Origin: Pseudonocardia bannensis
GTDB lineage: Bacteria; Actinomycetota; Actinomycetes; Mycobacteriales; Pseudonocardiaceae
Direction of reading: 5' to 3'
NCBI RefSeq assembly: GCF_012911875.1
Contig: NZ_JAAXKZ010000042.1
Span: 1 to 42,531, forward strand
DNA: 42,531 nt
Shown here in pieces: positions 16,109 through 25,090 of this stretch. The position numbers and the translations under genes are program-made. How positions within the stretch are numbered: the first letter of the stretch is position 1; each line of letters begins with the position of its first letter. Below the pieces are notes generated by a model. It was given only the letters and a program-made list of their open reading frames with translations. It had not been told where the DNA came from and did no database searches.

Positions 16109-17194
16109 TCAGCCCACCTTGGCCCGCTCCTCGATGGGCACGAAGTCGAAGTCGTACCCGAAGTAGCGCGGCCCCACGACCTCCAGCCCCGCCTCGGTCC
16201 GCCAGCGCGGGTCACACGGCGCGGCGACCACCGTGACCCGGAAGCCGTAGCGCAGATCCTCGGTGGTGATGGGCTGGCCGGTCTCGGAATCCAGGACGAT
16301 GATCAGGTCCGGGACCGACGCGAGCACCTCCCCGTCGCGCTCGGCGACGAGGTGCTCGTTCTGCGTCTGCAGGCGCAGGGTCGTGCCCGCGTCGTCGTGC
16401 AGGCCCTCGATGCGGACCTCCGCGCGGGCGAAGCCGCCCTCGGTCCGCCGGTGCACGTCGACGACCTTGCCCTTGAACAGCTGGACGCCGCCGAGGTACT
16501 TCGGGACCACCGCCGCCGGGTCGCCGTGCGCCTCCCGGGTCTCCCGCACCAGCCGGCCGAGCTCCTCGGCCATGCGCAGCGTGTTCGGGATCGTGCAGTC
16601 CCGCAGCCGCGCGGCGGCCAGCGGGTACAGCCCGATCAGGGCGGCGCAGCCCATGTCGATCGTCTGCGACCGGGCGAGCCGCTCGGTCCACCGGTTGTCG
16701 ATCGCGTCGATGATCGAGGCGTTGCCCTTGTCGTCGGCGATCGCCATCGGCGCCGCCTTGCCCCCGAACAGCGTGGGCATGCACATCTGCAACTCCGGGA
16801 ACGCGCGGCCCATCAGGTCCGCGTCGATCACCGGCAGCCGCTCCCGCGCCGCCAGGCAGAACGGGATGACCGAGTTCAGCCCGCCGATCTCGATCGGCAT
16901 GGTGTGCGTCGCCTTCTGACCGAGGTGGCGTTCGAGCTTGCGGAACGCGGCCACCACCTCGTCACCGCTGGGGAGCTTCTCCACCATCACGGTGGGGGCG
17001 CCCATCATCGCCGACGGGATCACGAACGCGTCGTCGGGCACCTCGTCGAGGTCGACGACCTCGACCGGCCCGTGCTCGCGGATCGCGTCGCGGGCCAGCA
17101 GCGTGCCGATGTAGGGGTCCCCGCCCCCGCCGGTGCCGAGGATCCCGGCACCGAGGGCGATGTCGGTGAGCTGCCGCTCGTCAACGAGTCGCAA
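16109..17194 (-). CDS. DUF917 protein (S-methyl-thiohydantoin desulfurase-like), copy A
   Basis: 361 residues, full length for DUF917. It has the N-terminal hallmark LGAGILGTGGGGDPYIGTLL, the motif MPIEIGGLNSVIPFCLAA and the C-terminal region containing VPDLIIVLDSETGQPITTEDL. To my knowledge Pfam now names this domain after S-methyl-thiohydantoin desulfurase; that is recalled, not checked here. DUF917 genes typically sit next to HyuA-like ATPases, as here. It starts at a TTG (17194) inside the end of the upstream hyuA-like gene (14-base overlap), with GGAAGGAAG upstream; this start gives the usual N-terminus. It is the last gene of the eight-gene operon. It shares the family core with copy B at 25080 but is clearly divergent from it. 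Confidence 0.9.
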   Translation of the reverse strand: MRLVDERQLTDIALGAGILGTGGGGDPYIGTLLARDAIREHGPVEVVDLDEVPDDAFVIPSAMMGAPTVMVEKLPSGDEVVAAFRKLERHLGQKATHTMPIEIGGLNSVIPFCLAARERLPVIDADLMGRAFPELQMCMPTLFGGKAAPMAIADDKGNASIIDAIDNRWTERLARSQTIDMGCAALIGLYPLAAARLRDCTIPNTLRMAEELGRLVRETREAHGDPAAVVPKYLGGVQLFKGKVVDVHRRTEGGFARAEVRIEGLHDDAGTTLRLQTQNEHLVAERDGEVLASVPDLIIVLDSETGQPITTEDLRYGFRVTVVAAPCDPRWRTEAGLEVVGPRYFGYDFDFVPIEERAKVG

Positions 17195-18749
17195 CGGTCT
17201 TCCTTCCGAGCTCGAGATCTCCGACGGCCTTCACCTTGATCCGGACCGCGTTGCCCGGCACGTAGGCCAGGGCCAGCTCCTCCTGGTCGACGATCCGGAC
17301 CGAGTCGGGCACGGCACCCGCGGCCACCGCACGTTCGGCGGCCAGCTCCCGTGCCTGTTCCAGGGCCGCGTCGCGGGACAGCTGCGGGCCGACCGAGAAC
17401 ATCTGGTCCACCTCGCCGCCGACCTGCGCGATCGCGGCGCCGATCGCGTTCGCGACGGCGTGGTGCTCGGGACGCACCAGCCGGGCGGCCCCGGGCAGCT
17501 CGTTGCCGAGCAGGATGCTCCCGCCGCCGACGACCACCACCGGGATCGGGGTGGACTCGGTCTTCATCCGGTCCACCGCCTCGGCGATCCGGGCCTCGAT
17601 GCTCGCCAGCGCGCCGGCCACCAGGTCCGGGTCCAGGTCGGCGACCCGGCTCGCGTCACCGACCTCGGCCCGGCCCCCGGCCACCGCGATGTCCGTGGCG
17701 GTGAGGGTGTCCCCGCCGAAGACGCGGCCGAGGCGGGTCAGCTGGTAGCCGACGCTCTGCGGGCCGACCACGGGGTCGGAGTCGAAGCGCACGTAGCTGC
17801 CGCCGCCGATGCCCAGGGGCAGCACGTCGGGCATCCGGAAGTTCGTCCGCACCCCGCCGACCTCGATCGTCGACTTCGCCTCCCGGGGGAAGCCGTTGAC
17901 GAGCATGCCGATGTCGGAGGTGGTGCCCCCGATGTCGACCACCGCGCAGTCCTGCAGCCCGGAGAGCAGTGCCGCCCCGCGCATCGAGTTCGTCGGCCCG
18001 GAGGCGAACGTCGAGACGGGGTAGCGCTCGGCCTGCTCGACGGTCATCAGCGTGCCGTCGTTCTGGCTGATGTACATCGGAGCGTCGATCCCCGACTCGC
18101 GCAACGCGGCGCGGAAGGCGTCGGTGATGTGCACGGCCAGCTCGGCCAGGCTCGCGTTCATGATCGTCGCGTTCTCGCGCTCGAGCAGCCCCAGCCGGCC
18201 GAGCTCCGCGGACCGGCTGATCGCCACATCGGGGACGGTCTCGCGGATGATCTCCTCGGCCTGACGCTCCAGGTCCGCGTTGATCGGGGAGAACACCGAC
18301 GAGATCGCGATGGCCCGCAGGCCCTTCGCCGCGATGTCGTCGGCGGCCCGCTTGAGCTCGTCGGCGTCGAGCGGCGCGATCTCGCGGCCGTCGAACTCGT
18401 GCCCACCGTGGCACAGGTAGATGTGCCGGCCCACGGCGTTGGCGAGCCGCTCAGGCCAGTCGATCATGGGCGGCAACGCCCGCGTGGCGGGCAGACCGAG
18501 CCGCACGCTCGCGACCTCGAGCAGCCGGCGGGCCTCCACGACGGCGTTGGTGAAGTGCGTGGTGCCGATCATGACGGTCTCGATGGCCTGCGGCGCGACC
18601 CCGCTCTGGTCGAGCAGGCTGCGCAGGCCGTCGAGGATGCCCGTGGTGACGTCGGCGGAGGTCGGGCTCTTGATCTCCGCCAGGACCCGGTCACCGTCCA
18701 TCAGCACCGCGTCGGTGTTGGTGCCCCCGACATCGATCCCGATCCGCAT
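17181..18749 (-). CDS. HyuA-like hydantoinase/oxoprolinase family ATPase, copy A
   Basis: 522 residues with the N-terminal ASKHA-type phosphate-binding motif MRIGIDVGGTNTDAVLMDGD, then IGTTHFTNAVVE, ENATIMNASLAELAV, SGPTNSMRGAALLSG, the second phosphate loop VDIGGTTSDIGMLVNGFP and a late VVVVGGGSILLGN. HyuA enzymes use ATP to open hydantoin or 5-oxoproline type rings, usually with a HyuB partner. This shorter form (about 520 against about 690 residues) belongs to the group paired with DUF917, and no hyuB lies in the window. The ATG shares one base with the stop of the LLM gene, and its end overlaps DUF917-A, so all three are translationally coupled. Confidence 0.9.
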   Translation of the reverse strand: MRIGIDVGGTNTDAVLMDGDRVLAEIKSPTSADVTTGILDGLRSLLDQSGVAPQAIETVMIGTTHFTNAVVEARRLLEVASVRLGLPATRALPPMIDWPERLANAVGRHIYLCHGGHEFDGREIAPLDADELKRAADDIAAKGLRAIAISSVFSPINADLERQAEEIIRETVPDVAISRSAELGRLGLLERENATIMNASLAELAVHITDAFRAALRESGIDAPMYISQNDGTLMTVEQAERYPVSTFASGPTNSMRGAALLSGLQDCAVVDIGGTTSDIGMLVNGFPREAKSTIEVGGVRTNFRMPDVLPLGIGGGSYVRFDSDPVVGPQSVGYQLTRLGRVFGGDTLTATDIAVAGGRAEVGDASRVADLDPDLVAGALASIEARIAEAVDRMKTESTPIPVVVVGGGSILLGNELPGAARLVRPEHHAVANAIGAAIAQVGGEVDQMFSVGPQLSRDAALEQARELAAERAVAAGAVPDSVRIVDQEELALAYVPGNAVRIKVKAVGDLELGRKTVATR

Positions 18750-19780
18750 CAGGCCCCCGTCCGGTGCCGGACCTGGGGCAGCACCTCGCGTGCGGTCAGC
18801 TCCACGACCTCCGTGACGCGGTCGGCGGCGACCGGGGCCAGCGCCACCGAGTCCGAGCCGGCGTCGATCAGGGCCTGGATCTTGGCCGCGCACTCGTCCG
18901 GGTCCCCGGCGACGACGAGGTCCTCGACCCACTGGTCGGGCATCTCGCGCAGGATCAGCTCGGCGGGGTTGTCGCCGCCGCGTTGGTACATGTCCCACAG
19001 CTCGTCGCCGATGCCGTAGATGTCGGTGAGGCCCGACTTCGGCACCGCCGCGAGGTAGAAGGCGGCAACCGTGCGCGCCTCCTCCTTGGCCTTCGCGCTG
19101 TCCTGGTCGACCGAGTACAGCGTGTAGGTCGCGACGCGGTGGTGCTCGCCCTCGCGGCCGGCCTTGGCCTGGCCCTCCGCGACGCGCTCGCGCAGCCAGC
19201 CCAGGTACTTGGTGCCCGCGAGCACCGACACCAGCGTGGCGTCCGCGACCTCACCCGACAGGTTGAGCATCCGCGGCCCGATGACACCCATGTAGATCGG
19301 CAGCTTCGTCACGGCCGGGTGCACCAGCTGGATCTTGTCGAACGAGTAGACCTTGCCCTCGAAGGTGACCTCCTCACCGTCGAGCAGGCGGCGCACGTTG
19401 GTCACGGTCTCGCGCATGGCGGTGTAGGGCGACTTGGGCATGGCGCCCATCTGCTCCACCCAGTGCGGGACGCCGAGACCGATGCCCGGCCACACCCGCC
19501 CGGGGTACATACGGTCGATCGTCGCGAGCTCCATGGCCAGCGCCGCAGGGTGGCGCGCCATCGCGGACACGACGCCGACGCCGACCTTGATCCGGCTGGT
19601 GGCGTTCAGAGCCGCCATCGCGCCGGAGATGCCGCCGTAGAAGAAGTAGTCCTCGGGGATCCACAGCTCGCCGAAGCCCTCCCGCTCGGCCAGCGCGGAG
19701 ATCTCGGGGATCTGCTCGGGCTGTACCTGGCTGGAGACGAGTAGGCCGACGGGCGATCCGTCAGTTCCGCTGGTGGTCAT
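18749..19780 (-). CDS. LLM-class flavin/F420-dependent oxidoreductase
   Basis: 343 residues of a bacterial luciferase-like TIM barrel, with the N-terminal SPVGLLVSSQVQPEQIPEIS, IKVGVGVVSAMARHPAALAM, YPGRVWPGIGLGVPHWVEQM and PIYMGVIGPRMLNLSGEVAD. The last pattern is common in F420-dependent 5,10-methylene-H4MPT reductase-like proteins of actinomycetes, so F420 is more likely than FMN as cofactor, but that is inference. ATG 19780 is preceded by AAAGGA; an upstream in-frame TTG overlaps the Mo-subunit gene and is less likely. Its place between Mo hydroxylase and HyuA suggests a redox step on the same heterocycle. Confidence 0.92.
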   Translation of the reverse strand: MTTSGTDGSPVGLLVSSQVQPEQIPEISALAEREGFGELWIPEDYFFYGGISGAMAALNATSRIKVGVGVVSAMARHPAALAMELATIDRMYPGRVWPGIGLGVPHWVEQMGAMPKSPYTAMRETVTNVRRLLDGEEVTFEGKVYSFDKIQLVHPAVTKLPIYMGVIGPRMLNLSGEVADATLVSVLAGTKYLGWLRERVAEGQAKAGREGEHHRVATYTLYSVDQDSAKAKEEARTVAAFYLAAVPKSGLTDIYGIGDELWDMYQRGGDNPAELILREMPDQWVEDLVVAGDPDECAAKIQALIDAGSDSVALAPVAADRVTEVVELTAREVLPQVRHRTGA

Positions 19781-19793
19781 CGCGGGGTTCCTT

Positions 19794-22106
19794 TCAGGGC
19801 TGGTCAACGGGGCTCTCGGACTCCTCGCGCAAGGCCGCGAGGACGTCGAAGGGGGTGATGGGGAGGTTGCGGATGGGCTTGCCGATCGCGTCGGAGACCG
19901 CGCTGGCGATCACCGCGGCGACCGGGATGATGGAGGGCTCACCGGCGCCCTTGGCCCCGTACGGGCCGTCCGGCCAGGGGTTGTCCAGCAGCGCGATGTC
20001 GATCGGCGGGGCCTCGAACACCGTCGGCAGCCGGTAGTTCTCCAGGCTGTGGTCCACGGTCACGCCGTCGGTCACGCGCAGGTCCTCGTAGAGCGCGTAG
20101 CCCAGGCCCTGCAGGACGCCGCCGTGGATCTGGCCCTCGACCTGCTGCGGGTTGATCGCACGGCCGACGTCCTGGGCGACGACGTAGCGCAGGACCGTCA
20201 CCTTGCCGGTGTCCGGGCAGACCTCCACCTCGGCGGAGTGCACGTGGTAGGTCGGGGTGGCGAATCCGGTGAACAGGGCGCCGGCGAGGCAACCCGAGTC
20301 GAACTGCACCGGCGGGGTGATGTGCCTGCCGGTGGCCGAGATCGGGCCCGCGGTGTAGAGCGCGGTCTGAGCCACCGCCGCCAACGGCACCTTCGCGCCC
20401 GGCGAGCCGGCCACCTGGACGTGCCCGTCGGCGAGCTCGAGGTCGGCAGGCGAGGCCTCCAGCAGGTTCGCGGCCACCTCGAGGAGCTGCTCGCGGACCT
20501 GGGCACTCGCCTGCACGGCCGCATTGCCCAGGGAGAACAGCGTCCGGCTGCCCTGGGCACCGCCGTCGTAGGTCCCGGCGTCGGTGTCCGCGGCCAGGAT
20601 GATCACGTCGTCCGGGGTGAGCCCGAGCTCCTCGGCCACGATCTGGCGCAGTCCGGCGGCCACCGCACCGGAGCCGATCTCGGCACCCGCGCAGATCACG
20701 CCCGCGGTCCCGTCCTCGTTGATCTTGACGGTGGCGCCGCCCGGCCCGGGGTTGGTCAGCCAGGTGACCGCGCCGATGCCCTTGCCGCGCAGCACCTTCC
20801 GGCCGCCGGTCGAGACCTCGGCGGTCCCGGCGGCCCAGGGGGCGATCTCATCCACCCGGGCGAAGCCCTCCTCGAAGACCGCGTCGTCGAGGACCTGGCC
20901 GTTGGCGATGGCCTCGCCGGCCTTGATCACGTTGCGCAGCCGCAGCTCGCGGCGGTCCATGCCGAGCTCGGCCGCGATGTGGTCGAGGTGCTGCTCCAGG
21001 GCGAACATCGCGTAGGGCCCGTTGACGCCGCGGAACGCCGCCGTCGGGGCGGTGTTGGTGTAGATCACCCGGGTGCGGTAACGGGCGACGGGCACCCGGT
21101 AGGTGCCGCCGAAGACCAGCCCCGGCACCGCCGCGCACGCGACGATCTCGCCGCTGTACGCGCCGTTGTCGGCAAGGGTGTCCGCCTCCTGACCGAGGAT
21201 CTCGCCGTTCGCACTGACCGCGGTGCGGATGCGGATCACCGCGTTCTCCCGCGGCCCGGCGGTCTGCAGCTCCTCCTGGCGGGTGTTCACCAGTCGCACC
21301 GCGCGGCCGGTCTTGCGGGCGAGCACGCACACGAACGGCTCGAGCATCGCGTCGATCTTGCCGCCGAAGCCACCGCCGATCGTGGTGACGACGACGCGCA
21401 CCTTCGACGCCGGCACGCCGAGCCACTCGGCGAGCCGGTCGCGCACCAGGAACGGGAACTGCGCCGGGCTGTGCACGACGTAGCGCCCGCTCTCGAAGCG
21501 GCCCACGGCGGCGTGCGGCTCGATCGGGGACTGGTGCTGGCGCTGGGTGGTGAACTCGTCGGAGACGACCAGGTGCGCGGCGGCGAACGCCGCGTCCACG
21601 TCGCCACGGTCCAGCGTGGACTCCCACGCGACGTTGCCGTCACGGGGACCCGGCGCCAGCATCGGGTAGGACTCCCACGCCGGGTGGATCAGCCGGGCGC
21701 CCTCGGCGAGTGCGGCGTCCATGTCGGTCAGCGCCTCGAGCGGGTCGATCTCGAGCTCGATCGCGGCCACCGCGGCCTCGGCCTGCTCGAGCGTGTCGGC
21801 CGCCACCGCGGCGATCGGCTCGCCGATGTAGCGGATCTCCTCGCGGGCGAACATCGGCTGGTCCTTGAGGATCCAGCCCGACGTGGTGTCCGGGACGTCG
21901 GCGGCGGTGATGATCGCCCGCACCCCGGGCAGCGCGGCCGCCCGCTCGGTCGCGAGCCGCCGGATCCGGCCGGCGGCCACCGGCGAGCGCAGCAGCTTGG
22001 CCTGCAGCGTGCCGGTCTCGCCGGTGTCCATGCCGTACACAGCCGCGCCGCGCACCTTGTCGTCGCCGTCGGCACGGCGGGCGTTGGTCCCGACCACGCG
22101 CGTCAC
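19794..22106 (-). CDS. Xanthine dehydrogenase-family molybdopterin-binding large subunit
   Basis: 770 residues. The N-terminal a/b-hammerhead (about 1-125) contains DDKVRGAAVYGMDTG and IRYIGEPIAAVAADTLEQAE. Cofactor-binding motifs follow: TTIGGGFGGKIDAM, the active-site loop TAAFRGVNGPYAMFALEQ, QGSRTLFSLGNAAVQ, and AKGAGEPSIIP with the catalytic Glu about 723. The AFRG loop resembles xanthine dehydrogenase-type hydroxylases, not the AYRCSFR of aerobic CO dehydrogenase, so a heterocycle or aldehyde substrate is more likely than CO. The start is GTG 22106, which overlaps the 2Fe-2S subunit stop by four bases (GTGA). No XdhC or CoxD-type maturation gene is in the operon. Confidence 0.93.
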   Translation of the reverse strand: MTRVVGTNARRADGDDKVRGAAVYGMDTGETGTLQAKLLRSPVAAGRIRRLATERAAALPGVRAIITAADVPDTTSGWILKDQPMFAREEIRYIGEPIAAVAADTLEQAEAAVAAIELEIDPLEALTDMDAALAEGARLIHPAWESYPMLAPGPRDGNVAWESTLDRGDVDAAFAAAHLVVSDEFTTQRQHQSPIEPHAAVGRFESGRYVVHSPAQFPFLVRDRLAEWLGVPASKVRVVVTTIGGGFGGKIDAMLEPFVCVLARKTGRAVRLVNTRQEELQTAGPRENAVIRIRTAVSANGEILGQEADTLADNGAYSGEIVACAAVPGLVFGGTYRVPVARYRTRVIYTNTAPTAAFRGVNGPYAMFALEQHLDHIAAELGMDRRELRLRNVIKAGEAIANGQVLDDAVFEEGFARVDEIAPWAAGTAEVSTGGRKVLRGKGIGAVTWLTNPGPGGATVKINEDGTAGVICAGAEIGSGAVAAGLRQIVAEELGLTPDDVIILAADTDAGTYDGGAQGSRTLFSLGNAAVQASAQVREQLLEVAANLLEASPADLELADGHVQVAGSPGAKVPLAAVAQTALYTAGPISATGRHITPPVQFDSGCLAGALFTGFATPTYHVHSAEVEVCPDTGKVTVLRYVVAQDVGRAINPQQVEGQIHGGVLQGLGYALYEDLRVTDGVTVDHSLENYRLPTVFEAPPIDIALLDNPWPDGPYGAKGAGEPSIIPVAAVIASAVSDAIGKPIRNLPITPFDVLAALREESESPVDQP

Positions 22107-22576
22107 GACCGGCCCCCGTTTCCACCGGCGACGGCCAGCGCCGCCTCGACGATCTTGTGGTAGCCGGTGCAGCGGCAGATGTTGCCGGCCAGCGACTCCT
22201 TGATCGCGGCCTCGTCCGGCGTGGCGTCCCGCTCGAACAGGGCGGTGAGCGCCATGAGGATGCCGGGGGTGCACGCGCCGCACTGCACGCCGCCGTGCTC
22301 GAGCAGGGCGTCCTGCAGCGGGTTGAGCGGCCCGTCGGGGTCCGCCAGGCTCTCGACGGTGCGGACGCTGCGGCCCTCGGCCAGCGCGACCGGCGTCAGG
22401 CAGGACACCGCGGGCCGGTCGTCGACGAGGACGGTGCAGGCGCCGCAGCGGCCCTCGGCGCAGCCCGGCTTGGCACCGGTCAGGCCGAGCCGGCTACGCA
22501 GCACCGACAGCAGCGGGGTCATGTCCGGTGCGTCGACCTCGACGCGCCGTTCGTTCAGCGTGAACGAGTGGGGCAT
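22103..22576 (-). CDS. 2Fe-2S iron-sulfur subunit of the Mo hydroxylase
   Basis: 157 residues with both expected clusters. The plant-type ferredoxin domain has Cys 39, 44, 47 and 59 (GCAEGRCGACTVLVDDRPAV then SC), and the C-terminal helical domain has Cys 99, 102, 134 and 136 (VQCGACTPGILMAL and NICRCTGYHKIV). It passes electrons from the Mo centre to the FAD subunit. ATG 22576 has AGGAGTGAGC upstream. The gap to the FAD-subunit gene is seven bases and its stop overlaps the large-subunit start, giving the order FAD - FeS - Mo typical of coxMSL-type operons. Confidence 0.95.
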   Translation of the reverse strand: MPHSFTLNERRVEVDAPDMTPLLSVLRSRLGLTGAKPGCAEGRCGACTVLVDDRPAVSCLTPVALAEGRSVRTVESLADPDGPLNPLQDALLEHGGVQCGACTPGILMALTALFERDATPDEAAIKESLAGNICRCTGYHKIVEAALAVAGGNGGRS

Positions 22577-22583
22577 CAGTTGC

Positions 22584-23489
22584 TCACTCCTGCTGGTCGT
22601 CGGGGGTGGAGGTGAGGGCGGCCGCGGCGCGGCGGGCCAGCGCGGGCAGGACGGCGAGGCGGTACCAGCCGGGGGCGTCGAGGCCCTCGCGGGCCGTGCA
22701 CCCGTTCGCGGCGGCCTGTCCCGCGCGCTCGGCGGTCGCCTCGTCCAGCGGGCTGCCGACGAGGACCGCGGCGGCTGCGGACGACAGCCGGGCGGCCTTC
22801 TCGACACCACCGACCGCGACCCGGGCGGCGCTGACCGTGGCGCCGTCGAGGTCCACCGACAGCGCCACGGACGCGACAGCGTACTCCCCGCCGCCGCGCA
22901 CGGTCAGCCGCTCGAACGCGGAGCGGCGGCCCGCCGGGACGGGGACGACGACCCGGACGATGAGCTCACCGGCCGGGCGCCCGGGTCGGGAGGCGAGGTA
23001 CGTGGCGAGGTCCTCGGTCCGCTCCCCCTCGGGGGTGGCCAGGACGACGCGGGCGTCGGCGGCCAGCAGCGCCGGCACGAGATCGGCCTCCGGGAAGCCG
23101 ACGGCGGCGATGTTGCCGCCGACGGTCGCGACGCTGCGCACCGCGGGGAACGCGGAACGCCGGGCCGCCTCGACGAGCCCGGCCAGCGCCGGAGGGCCGT
23201 CGACGGCGGCGAGCTCGGCATGCGTGACGCCGGCGCCGATCTCGACCACCCCGTCCCCGGTCCGGATGTCGCGCAGCTCCGCGAGCCCGTCGAGGGCGAC
23301 GTAGACCCGGGCGACCGGGACGCCGCGCAGCGGCGCGCGCATCACCCAGGTGCCGCCGGCCAGCGGGGCGCCGTCGGCGCCGAGCTCGGCCAGATCGCGG
23401 ACCGCGTCCGCGACCGTGGCCGGGCGGCGCACCACGGACCGGGTCATCGCTCCCGGATCGGTCCGCCGGGGTGGACTTGCTGTTGTCAT
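22584..23489 (-). CDS. FAD-binding subunit of the Mo hydroxylase
   Basis: 301 residues of the CO-dehydrogenase/XDH FAD-subunit family. It shows VVRRPATVADAVRDLAELG, the FAD loop PLAGGTWVM, a second FAD motif RSVATVGGNIAAVGFPEADL, GGGEYAVASVALSVDLDG in the C-terminal CODH_FAD_C domain, and a typical C-terminal helix (GLDAPGWYRLAVLPALARRA). It receives electrons from the 2Fe-2S protein and hands them to NAD or another acceptor. ATG 23489 is preceded by AGGAGGACG at a good distance; the upstream open frame is antisense noise. It follows the second HyuA-like gene after 44 bases. Confidence 0.93.
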   Translation of the reverse strand: MTTASPPRRTDPGAMTRSVVRRPATVADAVRDLAELGADGAPLAGGTWVMRAPLRGVPVARVYVALDGLAELRDIRTGDGVVEIGAGVTHAELAAVDGPPALAGLVEAARRSAFPAVRSVATVGGNIAAVGFPEADLVPALLAADARVVLATPEGERTEDLATYLASRPGRPAGELIVRVVVPVPAGRRSAFERLTVRGGGEYAVASVALSVDLDGATVSAARVAVGGVEKAARLSSAAAAVLVGSPLDEATAERAGQAAANGCTAREGLDAPGWYRLAVLPALARRAAAALTSTPDDQQE

Positions 23490-23533
23490 GGCGTGTCGTC
23501 CTCCTGTCCCACGTGGTGGCTGTGCATCGCGCG

Positions 23534-25090
23534 TCAGATGAAACGCAGGGGCCCCGCGGCTTTGGCCCTGATCCGCACCGCAGGGTCGGTGAGGTAGGCC
23601 AGCGGGAACTCCTCGACGTCGACGATCTCCGTACGTTCCGGGTCCGCCCCCGCCCGGATCGCCTGCAGCCGCGCGCTGTCGCAGGCCTCCTGGATCGCCG
23701 CGGTCCGGCCGCCGAACCGGAACCGGGCGATCCGTTCGACCTGCCCGCTGACCTGCCCGATCGCCGCACCGATCGCGTTGGCGACCTCGTAGTCGGGCGG
23801 GCGGTGGATCTCGCTGACCCCGGGCACCGTGTCGGGCACCAGGAACCCGCCGCCGCCGACCACGATCAGCGGCTGCTCGCCACGCACCATCTTCGCCTGG
23901 TCGATCGCCTCGGCGAGCATCGCGTCCGATCGGGCGAGCGCGGCGGCCAGCACGGCGCGGTGCCGGCCGGCGGGCCGCCGGTGGCCGACCTCGACGCGCC
24001 CTCCGGCCACCGCCGCGTCGGTCAGGGTCGGCGTCGTACCGCCGAACACGAGTGCCGACTCGATCAGCCGGTAGCCGACGCTGCGCGGACCGATGGCCCC
24101 GTTCGCACCGCCGTCGCCCACGACCGTCCCGCCGCCGAGGGGCAGGGTGACCAGGCCGGGCATCCGGAAGTTCGTGCGTACCCCGCCGATCCCGACCGAG
24201 TCGCCGGACTCGCCCGGGAAGCCGTTGATCAGCACGCCCACCTCGGTCGAGGTGCCGCCGACGTCGACGACCAGCGCGTCGCGCACCCCGCTGATGTGGG
24301 CGGCCCCGCGCATGCTGTTCGCCGGGCCGCACCTGATGGTCAGGACCGGATAACGCAGCGCGTACTCGAGCTCCATCAGCGTGCCGTCGTTCTGCGCGAA
24401 GTAGCAGGCCGGGCGGAGGCCGTGCCGTTCGAGCGCCGCGGCGAACGACTGGGCGACGGTCTCGGCCAGCCCGACCAGCGCCGCGTTGAGCACCGTCGCG
24501 TTCTCGCGCTCGACGAGGCCGATGCTGCCCACCTCATGGCTGAGCGAGACGTGTACGTCACCGAGAACAGCGTGGGCGATGGCCTCGGCCGCGAGCTCGT
24601 GCCGGTCGGAGACGGCGGAGAACACGCTGGTGATGGCCACCGCGTCGGCCCGGTCGGCGACCGTGGAGAAGAACCGGGCGGTCGCGTCCGCGTCGAACGG
24701 CGCCACCTCGGTGCCGTCGAACTCGATGCCTCCGTCGACGACCATCGCGCCGACCGACACCGCCGCGCGCAGATCCGGCGGGAACGTCGCGAGCGGCGGA
24801 ACGGCGTGGGTGGCGGGCCCGCCGATCCGCAGTACCGCAACCCGGCGCAGCCCGGTGCGGGCGAGCAGGGCGTTGGTGGCGTGGGTGGTGCCCAGCATCG
24901 CGTGCGTGACGCGGTCGCGGTCGGCGCCGAGCTGGTCGAGGACCGCCTCGATGCTCCCGGCGATGCCGGTGGTGACGTCCGGCGTCGTCGGGGCCTTCGC
25001 CTTGGCCAGCAGCACGTCGTCGCGGTCCAGGACCACGGCATCGGTGTTGGTCCCGCCGACGTCGATCCCCAGTCGCAGGTCAGCTCGCAC
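23534..25090 (-). CDS. HyuA-like hydantoinase/oxoprolinase family ATPase, copy B
   Basis: 518 residues, homologous to copy A at 17181 across its length but well diverged. It has LRLGIDVGGTNTDAVVLDRD, LGTTHATNALLA, VERENATVLNAALVGLAE, CGPANSMRGAAHISG, VVDVGGTSTEVGVLINGFPG and VVGGGGFLVPDTVPG, so the nucleotide-binding motifs are intact. Again no HyuB gene accompanies it. The GTG start at 25090 lies inside the last codons of DUF917-B (11-base overlap), so the pair is translationally coupled, in the opposite order to pair A (here DUF917 precedes HyuA). Likely an ATP-dependent ring-opening or activation step; whether copies A and B act on different intermediates or form a hetero-complex is open. 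Confidence 0.9.
   Translation of the reverse strand: MRADLRLGIDVGGTNTDAVVLDRDDVLLAKAKAPTTPDVTTGIAGSIEAVLDQLGADRDRVTHAMLGTTHATNALLARTGLRRVAVLRIGGPATHAVPPLATFPPDLRAAVSVGAMVVDGGIEFDGTEVAPFDADATARFFSTVADRADAVAITSVFSAVSDRHELAAEAIAHAVLGDVHVSLSHEVGSIGLVERENATVLNAALVGLAETVAQSFAAALERHGLRPACYFAQNDGTLMELEYALRYPVLTIRCGPANSMRGAAHISGVRDALVVDVGGTSTEVGVLINGFPGESGDSVGIGGVRTNFRMPGLVTLPLGGGTVVGDGGANGAIGPRSVGYRLIESALVFGGTTPTLTDAAVAGGRVEVGHRRPAGRHRAVLAAALARSDAMLAEAIDQAKMVRGEQPLIVVGGGGFLVPDTVPGVSEIHRPPDYEVANAIGAAIGQVSGQVERIARFRFGGRTAAIQEACDSARLQAIRAGADPERTEIVDVEEFPLAYLTDPAVRIRAKAAGPLRFI

Noticed and set aside
19794..23489. Aerobic CO dehydrogenase (coxMSL)
   Set aside because: Subunit order fits, but the active-site Cys motif of CO dehydrogenase is absent from the large subunit.
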